Shown piece after piece: positions 1 to 5,249 of a stretch of 5,784 bases of DNA; position 1 is the first letter of the stretch; each line of letters opens with the position of its first letter. The translations under genes were made by a program, and so were the position numbers. This DNA comes from Treponema sp. Its GTDB lineage: Bacteria; Spirochaetota; Spirochaetia; Treponematales; Breznakiellaceae. Under the pieces are notes generated by a model. It saw only the letters and a list, made by a program, of their open reading frames with translations. It was not told the origin of the DNA and did no database searches. The DNA lies in the NCBI GenBank assembly GCA_031257715.1, contig JAIROE010000130.1, positions 1 to 5,784 on the forward strand, written 5' to 3'.

Positions 1-643
1 ACATCATCGGACACAGCCACACATGAACGGTGCGGGTACGGCCTGAATGGGAAATGGCGATCACTACATCATTACCTGTAAGCTGGGACGCCTGGACAAG
101 CTGGCTGTCAAAATCATTCATGCACCGGGCATCAAGCCCGATGCGGGTGAATTTATAGCAGCCTACGAGCGCCACCGTGAGGGCGTCTCCGCTTCCAACC
201 CAGAGAATTCTTTTTGCCTGGCGAAGCATGTCTACGGCTTTTACATAACAGTCCATATCCAGCATGTTGAGGCTGTCTTCAATGGCCCGTATGGATGCCG
301 TGAATACCTTGCGGACAACATCATTATCGCCGTCATTGATGATGAGCCCCGAATAAAGAACATCACTGCTTTCCGGTTTGATGATCGAAGAGCGCAGTTC
401 AGGATAGCCGCCGTAATTAAGCCGTTTTGAGATACGGACCAGCGTCGCCTCGCTGCAGCCCACCATGCCTGCTACTTCGATGATGTTGTTTTCCACAATT
501 TTTTCGGGATTGGCCAGCATGAAATCGGCGGCCTTTTTTTCCGCGGTTTTAAGGGAAGAATAGACCGACTGCAGGCGTACGAAGGTTTCCCTCGACATGC
601 GCCCTTTGTCCATCTCTTTTTTCTTTTCATTTTCTTTTTTCAT
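1..643 (-). CDS. RpiR-family transcriptional regulator (HTH_6 + SIS), 3' end cut off by the window edge
   Basis: A DNA-binding regulator of sugar metabolism that, by family, senses a phosphorylated sugar through its SIS domain. I translated 214 residues before the window ends; family members are usually about 280-290, so roughly the last 70 are missing. Residues about 16-92 form the RpiR N-terminal helix-turn-helix domain, with the typical pattern NIIEVAGMVGCSEATLVR (53-70) followed by ISKRLNYGGYPELR. The SIS domain begins near 130: ILWVGSGDA (146-154) is the first phosphosugar loop and ISHSGRT (197-203) the second. The start at 643 overlaps the stop of the upstream SIS gene as ATGA, suggesting translational coupling, but its AGGA lies only 2 nt from the ATG. 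Residues 1-15 are lysine/glutamate-rich and non-homologous-looking, so an internal start at 598 (MSRETF) is possible. As last gene of the left unit it probably controls this cluster. Confidence 0.93.
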   Translation of the reverse strand, partial: MKKENEKKKEMDKGRMSRETFVRLQSVYSSLKTAEKKAADFMLANPEKIVENNIIEVAGMVGCSEATLVRISKRLNYGGYPELRSSIIKPESSDVLYSGLIINDGDNDVVRKVFTASIRAIEDSLNMLDMDCYVKAVDMLRQAKRILWVGSGDALTVALVGCYKFTRIGLDARCMNDFDSQLVQASQLTGNDVVIAISHSGRTRTVHVWLCPMM

Positions 644-1263
644 GATCCTGTCTGTCCGTTTTCAAGTCCTTCTTTGAGCCATGCGCCGACGGCGCCGTGA
701 TTGTGATTATAGTAAAAGGTTTTTTTTGTAAATTGGGAATACCGGGAAAGCTCGTCGGCAATGGCGTCAAAAACCGCGATGACGGCCAGTATGCTTGCGG
801 TGGGGAACACGCCGCGGTGATCGGCCTCTTCGGTATCCATAAGCAGCAGCACATCGGCGGCTTTGGCAAGGACGGAATCGGGATTCCGGGTAACGGTGAT
901 GAGGGTGATTTCCTTTTCCCTGACGGATTCCACGAGGTTTACCAGTTCTTCGGTGCCGCCTCCCCGGGAAAGCATGATGAGTACGTCCCCTTTCCGGACG
1001 GAGCCGAACGCACCGTGGGCGGCATCGCCCGCCGGGACAAAATACGAAGGAATATTCGCCACGCAGAGCATGTGGGCTATCTTCCGGGCGGCCACGCCCG
1101 ACGTTCCCATACCCATGGTGGCGACCCGCCCCCCGCACGCGAGTATTGTGTTGAGTACCGCTTCGTAATCTTCCGGCCGTACAATGCGATGCAGCCGGGA
1201 AAGGACGCCCGCGTCTTTTTCCCACATCAAAGAGGCCCGTTCAAACGCATCCCCTGCCGCCAT
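640..1263 (-). CDS. Stand-alone SIS-domain sugar-phosphate isomerase, KdsD/GutQ/KpsF-like, without CBS domains
   Basis: Probably a cytoplasmic aldose/ketose phosphate isomerase; the family's known reaction is ribulose 5-phosphate to arabinose 5-phosphate. It has 207 residues against about 320 for KdsD/GutQ, because the C-terminal CBS pair is absent. Visible KdsD-like landmarks (207-aa numbering) are MGMGTSG (50-56, KdsD has MGMGKSG), the AAHGAFG loop (81-87; catalytic-type His 83), LSRGGGTEEL (98-107), FPTAS (153-157), and a C-terminal HNHGAVG (187-193) that lines up with the HPAGALG catalytic-His region of KdsD. An in-frame ATG at 1275 would add four residues but has no Shine-Dalgarno, whereas GGAG at 1273-1270 sits 6 nt before the ATG at 1263, so I chose 1263. 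The gene follows the dehydrogenase closely and its stop overlaps the regulator start. Family assignment is firm; substrate is inferred only. Confidence 0.9.
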   Translation of the reverse strand: MAAGDAFERASLMWEKDAGVLSRLHRIVRPEDYEAVLNTILACGGRVATMGMGTSGVAARKIAHMLCVANIPSYFVPAGDAAHGAFGSVRKGDVLIMLSRGGGTEELVNLVESVREKEITLITVTRNPDSVLAKAADVLLLMDTEEADHRGVFPTASILAVIAVFDAIADELSRYSQFTKKTFYYNHNHGAVGAWLKEGLENGQTGS

Positions 1264-1282
1264 ATTTTTCTCCATAAATAAA

Positions 1283-2344
1283 TTAAAATGTAAACACCAC
1301 CTTGAGCGCCTTTCCTTCCCTCGCCAGCCTTACACCTTCGCGGACCCTGTCCAGCGGCAGTACGTGAGTGACAAATTTGGCCATGGGAAAGCGTCCGCTT
1401 TCTATCATTGAAAGGGCCATTATGTGATGGCGGGGCGCGAAGGTGGTGGTCCCGATGAGCTGAAGCCCCCGGTAGTGGATCAGATTGGTGTCAATGCCGG
1501 GTTTTGAGTCATTGGGAGGAAGCCCGCCGAAAAGGAGAATGCGGGCGCCTTTTCCCGCCATTTCAACCGCTTCTATCTGGGTTTTGGGAACAGGGTTTGC
1601 CGTTATCACCACGCCCGGACCCTTTCCCCCGGTATGCCTGAGGACCGCCTCAACCGTGTCTTCCTCCTCGGAATTGACAAGGATATCCGCGCCGAAGCTC
1701 CGGCACATCTGGAGGCGCTCGGGGGAAACGTCGGCGGCAATGACGGTTCGGGCCCCCCTTGCTTTTGCGATGCCTGTATGTGCGCAGCCTATGGGACCGC
1801 AGCCTATGACGGCGACGGTGTCTCCCATGCCCACATTTCCCCGTTCCTGCGCGTGGAGGCATGACGAGAGGGGCTCGGCGACGGCGGCATACACGGGATT
1901 CATGCCGGGAGGTACGGGCCGTATGGTTCCCCGTGCGAGGGCCTCGGGGGGAATGGCCATGTATTCCGCGAATCCCCCGTGCCAGTCTATGGCGATTTCC
2001 CGTATGCGATCGCAGAATTCAAATTTTCCTTCCATGCAGAAATCACAGCTTCCGCAGTAGACCACGGGAGCCGCGGCCAGCATGTCGCCCTTTTTAAACG
2101 GGGCGGTACAGGATGGGCCGCACAGCACGACTTCCGCGGCGACTTCGTGTCCGATGATCCAGGGATAGCGCATGTTTTTCCGGCCCGAATACAGGGTGCG
2201 CAGATCCGAGCCGCAGAGTCCGCATGCCGTCACCTTTACGAGAATTCCTTTTTCAGGGCATTCGGGTACGTCCACCGTTTCAATATCAAAATCACCCGCG
2301 GCCCTGAGGACGAGGGCTTTCATTTTTTCAGGAATACAGTTCAT
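1283..2344 (-). CDS. Zinc-dependent medium-chain dehydrogenase (sorbitol/threonine dehydrogenase type)
   Basis: An NAD-linked alcohol/polyol dehydrogenase of the MDR superfamily, 353 residues, full length for the family (about 340-355). The GroES-like domain carries catalytic-zinc ligands Cys44 (in CGLCGSD), His66-Glu67 (GHE) and Glu157 (AEPLSSC). Structural zinc is bound by Cys97, 100, 103 and 111 (CGSCDFC, then FC). The Rossmann motif is GCGPIG (181-186), and an Asp at the end of the second strand (IAADVS) suggests NAD rather than NADP. The ATG at 2344 has AGGAAGG 6 nt upstream, whereas the in-frame ATG at 2323 has none; the start lies inside the upstream gene, a 17-nt overlap indicating coupling. 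The closest-known types are sorbitol, galactitol-1-phosphate, L-threonine and L-idonate dehydrogenases; the substrate cannot be chosen among them from sequence alone. Confidence 0.93.
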   Translation of the reverse strand: MNCIPEKMKALVLRAAGDFDIETVDVPECPEKGILVKVTACGLCGSDLRTLYSGRKNMRYPWIIGHEVAAEVVLCGPSCTAPFKKGDMLAAAPVVYCGSCDFCMEGKFEFCDRIREIAIDWHGGFAEYMAIPPEALARGTIRPVPPGMNPVYAAVAEPLSSCLHAQERGNVGMGDTVAVIGCGPIGCAHTGIAKARGARTVIAADVSPERLQMCRSFGADILVNSEEEDTVEAVLRHTGGKGPGVVITANPVPKTQIEAVEMAGKGARILLFGGLPPNDSKPGIDTNLIHYRGLQLIGTTTFAPRHHIMALSMIESGRFPMAKFVTHVLPLDRVREGVRLAREGKALKVVFTF

Positions 2345-3614
2345 CCTGAACCTTCCTCATGCTCCTCAGCACTGATTCGCCTTCGAAGCGGATGTCGTCA
2401 CGGGTAATGATCCCGTCTTTGGGGACATCCTTTGTGAGGACGGCCCCTTCGGCAAGACCCGCGGGCAGGGCGCGCAGTTTAAGCGCGTCCTCGTAACGTT
2501 CAATACCTGCGCGGTAGCAGTACCCGCCTATCCCGTCAAGCGTTTCCCCCGCATTGAGATCTTTTTTTGCGATGGCGGTACATTCGCTTCGGAGTTTCCG
2601 TCCAGGATGACCCGAACTTTCACCGTAGATTACCGCCTGCGCCGCCGTGAGCGGCGTTTCACAGCCGCAGAGGTGATAGGGTCTCAAGAGGAGATAGTAG
2701 GGGCCTTCTCCCATGTCCCGCTGCACAAGGGAGTCTTTAAGCTTTTTGCTTTCCGTGGTAAAGATCACGAAGACGCCGGGGTTGATGTCCCCTATGCCGT
2801 AGTCGACGGCCCCTCTCCGCCTTAAAATGCCGCCGTCCTTTTCCAGTGCGAATACACTGGTAAGCGCGCTGATGTTTACCTTCGGGCCGTGCATGTTGCT
2901 TATATCGGGAAGAAGGCCTGTGGCGTTGGAAACGGCCGCCATTTCTATGCTGGTTTTTGAGCCGTCAACAAATTCGCAGAGCATCCTTGCGCTCATCTTC
3001 CGCATGGCGGCCTTTTCGGCAAGCGTCCCCGGATTTGCGTGGATATCAAGGGGGTTGTTTTTGCCTTTTCCCGCCGCGACCACATCGAAACCGATGGCCC
3101 GCGCGAAACGGTACAATTCGATGATTGATCCCGGTTCATCGCCCGCGGTGAGGGAATACACGATGCCCGCCTGACGAGAGAGATCCCGAAGCACAGGTCC
3201 CGCGGTGACGTCGCATTCCACATTCATCATGGTAATGTGTTTCTTGTGCCTTATACATTCCAGGGTACTTCGTGCTCCCATTTCAGGGGAGCCTGTGGCA
3301 TCTATCACCACCTGTACGCCGCCGCGGGAAATGGCAAGCCGGTAATCCCCTGTTACCACAGGCTTTCCCTCCGCCATGGCCGTGTCCGCTTCCCGTGCGT
3401 TATCCGTTACCGCGACATCCGTGTATCCCGCGGCACGGAAGGCCTCCTCCGCCGCCCCGGCATTGATGTCCGCGGCGATGAGTATGCGCATCCCCTTCAT
3501 GAGGCCGACTTGGGCGATGATTTCACTTCCCATCTGACCCACACCGATAAGGGCGACCCCGATGGGGGTGCCGGCCATTTCGAGTTTCTCAAGTTTTTTA
3601 TCTATCTCGTACAT
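2328..3614 (-). CDS. NAD-dependent homoserine-dehydrogenase-like oxidoreductase with C-terminal SAF domain (COG4091 type)
   Basis: A 428-residue oxidoreductase of the type annotated as 'predicted homoserine dehydrogenase with SAF domain'. The N-terminal Rossmann fold has GVGQMG at 24-29, and Asp49 ending the second strand points to NAD. Family-typical blocks follow: MNVECDVTAGP (130-140), AGDEPGSIIELY (157-168) and AGKGKNNPLD (181-190). From about 343 to 412 is a SAF domain, with DLNAGETLDGIGG and LPAGLAEGAVLTKDVP. SAF domains also occur in sialic acid synthase-type proteins and in altronate dehydratase. It lacks the homoserine dehydrogenase catalytic region and ACT domain, so a role in threonine synthesis is unlikely. 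In sugar clusters these proteins are thought to act on sugar- or polyol-derived substrates, but I know of no firmly assigned reaction for this subgroup. TGAGGA ends 6 nt before the ATG. First gene of the left unit. Confidence 0.92.
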   Translation of the reverse strand: MYEIDKKLEKLEMAGTPIGVALIGVGQMGSEIIAQVGLMKGMRILIAADINAGAAEEAFRAAGYTDVAVTDNAREADTAMAEGKPVVTGDYRLAISRGGVQVVIDATGSPEMGARSTLECIRHKKHITMMNVECDVTAGPVLRDLSRQAGIVYSLTAGDEPGSIIELYRFARAIGFDVVAAGKGKNNPLDIHANPGTLAEKAAMRKMSARMLCEFVDGSKTSIEMAAVSNATGLLPDISNMHGPKVNISALTSVFALEKDGGILRRRGAVDYGIGDINPGVFVIFTTESKKLKDSLVQRDMGEGPYYLLLRPYHLCGCETPLTAAQAVIYGESSGHPGRKLRSECTAIAKKDLNAGETLDGIGGYCYRAGIERYEDALKLRALPAGLAEGAVLTKDVPKDGIITRDDIRFEGESVLRSMRKVQDELYS

Positions 3615-3633
3615 TGAAATTCCTCATAGGGAC

Positions 3634-3662
3634 AGTATATCCCGATTGTTTTCATTTTTCAA
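3634..3662 (-). promoter_or_regulatory. Sigma70-type promoter of the oxidoreductase-dehydrogenase-SIS-RpiR unit
   Basis: On the minus strand a -35 box TTGAAA (3662-3657) is separated by exactly 17 nt from a -10 box TATACT (3639-3634); each box differs from consensus at one position. Transcription would begin near A3627, giving a leader of only about 13 nt that contains little more than the Shine-Dalgarno TGAGGA (3626-3621) ahead of the ATG at 3614. Box quality, spacing and placement directly upstream of a gene all agree. The start site is predicted, not measured. Confidence 0.78.
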
Positions 3663-3669
3663 TATGAAA
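3657..3669. promoter_or_regulatory. Candidate operator: 13-bp palindrome over the -35 box
   Basis: TTTCA-ATA-TGAAA is a perfect 5-bp inverted repeat with a 3-bp centre. It covers the whole -35 hexamer of the promoter, where a bound repressor would block RNA polymerase. RpiR regulators bind as dimers or tetramers to inverted repeats, and one is encoded at the end of this unit, so autoregulation is plausible. In AT-rich DNA such a short palindrome can arise by chance. Confidence 0.4.
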
Positions 3670-3670
3670 T

Positions 3671-3720
3671 ATAAAAAAAGAAAAAACACCGGCCTGAAAC
3701 ACTTCGGTTCTCTAACAGGC
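3671..3720 (-). terminator. Probable rho-independent terminator after the kinase gene
   Basis: Read on the minus strand, the kinase stop (3714-3712) is followed by a weak hairpin and then TTTTTTCTTTTTTTAT (3686-3671). The stem can form as GCCTG (3720-3716) with CAGGC (3696-3692), with an inner GAAC/GTTT helix, or alternatively as ACCG (3708-3705) with CGGT (3691-3688) immediately before the T-tract. The T-tract is strong but the stems are short, so some read-through into the next unit is likely. Confidence 0.45.
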
Positions 3721-5214
3721 GCATCCGGAAGCCCCGGCCGGGTTTCCGGATGTCTTTATGCCGGTGACGGCGCTCACCGCCTCAAGCCAGCCGCCGTAAA
3801 GGGCCTTTCGTCTTTCCCCGCCCATTTCAGGTTCGTAGTTCCTGCAGGAACGGCGGCGGAAAATGGAGCTGTCGTAGATTCCCAATGCCATACCCGCCGC
3901 ATAGGCTGCGCCCATGCCGGAAAGTTCCCCGGCGGTGGAAACCGAGACGGGAAGGTCAAGAATGTCGCTCTGGAACTGGAGGAGATACCGGTCCCCGGAG
4001 CCGCCGCCGTCAATGCGTAATTCCCTGAGCGTGATCCCTTCTTCCCTGATGGTCCGTATCACGTCGGCGATTTGATAGGCGATGCATTCTTCCGCGGCCT
4101 TGATCAGTTCCGCCCGGCCTGTCTTCCGGGTCATTCCCCAAAAAGACGCCCTGGCATCCGCCGCCCAGTAGGGCGCCCCAAGGCCAGAAAAGGCCGGTAC
4201 GAGGTAGGTGGTATCTTCGGGGTTTGCCGCCGCGGCTATGGGCCCCGCTTCGGCGGCGGAAGAAAGAAGTTTCACATCTTCAACCAGCCATTTGATGACC
4301 GCCCCCGAATAGTTGATGTTCCCCTCAAGCGCGTAGCTTACGCGGCCGTTCATGCCCCAGGCAATGGAGGTCGAAAGGTTTTCGCGGAAGACGGGCTCTT
4401 CCCCGATATTCACCATGACCGAAGAGCCGGTACCGTAAGTGACTTTGCCCATTCCTTTTTCAAGGCAGCCTTGGCCGAAGAGGGACGCGTGGGAATCTCC
4501 CATCGCGCAGTGCACCGGTACGGGTTTGGGAAGGAGCCCTTCAAAATCGGTTTGGCCGAAACAGGCGTCGCTGTCGCAGATTTCGGGGAGGATGGCGGGA
4601 TCGATGCCGAAGCTGCCGCACGCCTCTTTGTCCCACGCGAGGGTGTGCAGATTGAGGAGCTGCGTCCTTGATGCGTTGGACCAGTCGGTTTTGAAATTGC
4701 CGGTGAGTTTATACACGAGCCAACTGTCAATGGTTCCGGCGGAAAGGTTTTTGTTGTGAAGGTTTCCTGTATGCTCAAGGAGCCAGGCAATCTTCGAGGC
4801 GGAAAAATAGGGTGAAAGGGGAAGCCCCGTCCTCATCCGTATTTCGGACGCCCTGTCCTTTATCCGTTCACAGATTTCTTTTCCCCGGGAACACTGCCAT
4901 ACGACGGCGTCGTCCACGGGGAGGCCCGTCTTCCTGTCCCATACCAGAGCCGTTTCCCGCTGGTTGCTCAGCGCGGCGCAGGAGATGCGCGAGGGGTCCG
5001 CCCCGGATTTTGAAAGCGCCTCCGCCGCCGCGGCGAGGGTGTTCCTGTATATTTCGACAGGATCGTGGGACACCCAGCCTTCCGCCGAAATTTTCTGCCT
5101 GTGTTCCCTGCCGGTGCGGCAGAGGACTTCCCCCTGTTCATCAAGGACCAGTGCCTTGGTCCCGCTCGTGCTTTGATCGATTGCAAGAATGTACCGTTTA
5201 TTCATGGCGTTCAT
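3712..5214 (-). CDS. FGGY-family carbohydrate kinase, glycerol-kinase-like with altered substrate pocket
   Basis: An ATP-dependent cytoplasmic kinase of a sugar or polyol, 500 residues (typical FGGY length about 500). Landmarks in this numbering: AIDQSTSGTK (11-20) is the N-terminal phosphate loop; NQRET (84-88) and VVWQC (104-108) match GlpK residues Arg83-Glu84 and Trp103; SPYFS (134-138) supplies the Tyr135 equivalent; GDSHASLFGQ (239-248) has the catalytic Asp240; TYGTGSS and ALEGNINYSG follow; the C-terminal FGGY core shows DGGGSGDRYLLQFQSDI and GAAYAAGMALG. Compared with E. coli GlpK, Gln246 is Ser241 here and Phe270 is Ser265, so glycerol is doubtful; a ketose, as expected next to an isomerase, fits better. 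The ATG at 5214 has GAAGGA 7 nt upstream; a TTG at 5229 overlaps that Shine-Dalgarno and was rejected. It lies about 35 nt downstream of the isomerase gene. Confidence 0.93.
   Translation of the reverse strand: MNAMNKRYILAIDQSTSGTKALVLDEQGEVLCRTGREHRQKISAEGWVSHDPVEIYRNTLAAAAEALSKSGADPSRISCAALSNQRETALVWDRKTGLPVDDAVVWQCSRGKEICERIKDRASEIRMRTGLPLSPYFSASKIAWLLEHTGNLHNKNLSAGTIDSWLVYKLTGNFKTDWSNASRTQLLNLHTLAWDKEACGSFGIDPAILPEICDSDACFGQTDFEGLLPKPVPVHCAMGDSHASLFGQGCLEKGMGKVTYGTGSSVMVNIGEEPVFRENLSTSIAWGMNGRVSYALEGNINYSGAVIKWLVEDVKLLSSAAEAGPIAAAANPEDTTYLVPAFSGLGAPYWAADARASFWGMTRKTGRAELIKAAEECIAYQIADVIRTIREEGITLRELRIDGGGSGDRYLLQFQSDILDLPVSVSTAGELSGMGAAYAAGMALGIYDSSIFRRRSCRNYEPEMGGERRKALYGGWLEAVSAVTGIKTSGNPAGASGCAC
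3722..3752. repeat. 31-nt near-perfect inverted repeat inside the 3' end of the kinase gene
   Basis: Arms CATCCGGAAGCCC and GGGTTTCCGGATG flank the 5-nt loop CGGCC; they differ from perfect complementarity at one position, which is G-U in plus-strand RNA and A-C in minus-strand RNA. It encodes part of the kinase's Gly/Ala/Ser-rich tail just before the stop. The minus-strand T-tract begins about 35 nt beyond it, too far for a classical terminator, but the hairpin could protect the mRNA 3' end or assist termination. Confidence 0.6.
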
Positions 5215-5221
5215 GATAAAG

Positions 5222-5227
5222 TCCTTC
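5222..5227 (-). promoter_or_regulatory. Shine-Dalgarno site that fixes the kinase start
   Basis: GAAGGA lies 7 nt before the ATG at 5214. The upstream in-frame TTG at 5229-5227 shares its G with this site and would add only five residues (MKDFI) that precede the family's usual N-terminus. The ATG at 5205 is also possible but lies 16 nt from the site. Confidence 0.75.
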
Positions 5228-5249
5228 AATTATTTTTGCACTTCCATGT

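Larger units (their letters stand above)
3615..3711 (-). other. AT-rich intergenic region between the two transcription units
   Basis: This 97-nt gap is the only sizeable non-coding stretch in the window. Read on the minus strand it holds, in order, a weak hairpin, a 14-nt T-rich tract, a palindrome overlapping a -35 box, a -10 box, and the Shine-Dalgarno of the SAF-domain oxidoreductase. It is strikingly poorer in GC than the flanking genes. No small ORF or RNA gene is apparent in it. Confidence 0.85.

Noticed and set aside
47..430. Plus-strand open frame of 127 codons near the left edge
   Set aside because: It is antisense to the RpiR regulator, whose minus-strand translation has clear HTH and SIS motifs; the plus-strand product has no recognisable domain.
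1264..1275. ATG at 1275 as start of the SIS gene
   Set aside because: No Shine-Dalgarno precedes it, while the ATG at 1263 has GGAG at 6 nt spacing. It remains possible by coupling to the dehydrogenase stop.
697..1281. Long plus-strand open frame (194 codons) opposite the SIS gene
   Set aside because: A shadow of the SIS coding strand caused by GC-rich codon structure; no motifs and no convincing ribosome binding site.
1485..2060. Plus-strand open frame (191 codons) opposite the MDR dehydrogenase
   Set aside because: It is antisense to conserved zinc and Rossmann motifs, and its product is low in recognisable structure.
3722..3752. The strong inverted repeat as a classical intrinsic terminator of the kinase gene
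   Set aside because: It lies within the coding sequence and is about 35 nt from the minus-strand T-tract, so the weaker hairpin next to the T-tract is the better candidate.
4072..4671. Plus-strand open frame (199 codons) opposite the kinase
   Set aside because: It mirrors the FGGY kinase coding strand, with no domain similarity that I can see.
5215..5229. TTG start extending the kinase by five residues
   Set aside because: The TTG overlaps the GAAGGA Shine-Dalgarno that serves the ATG at 5214, so it cannot be the normal start.
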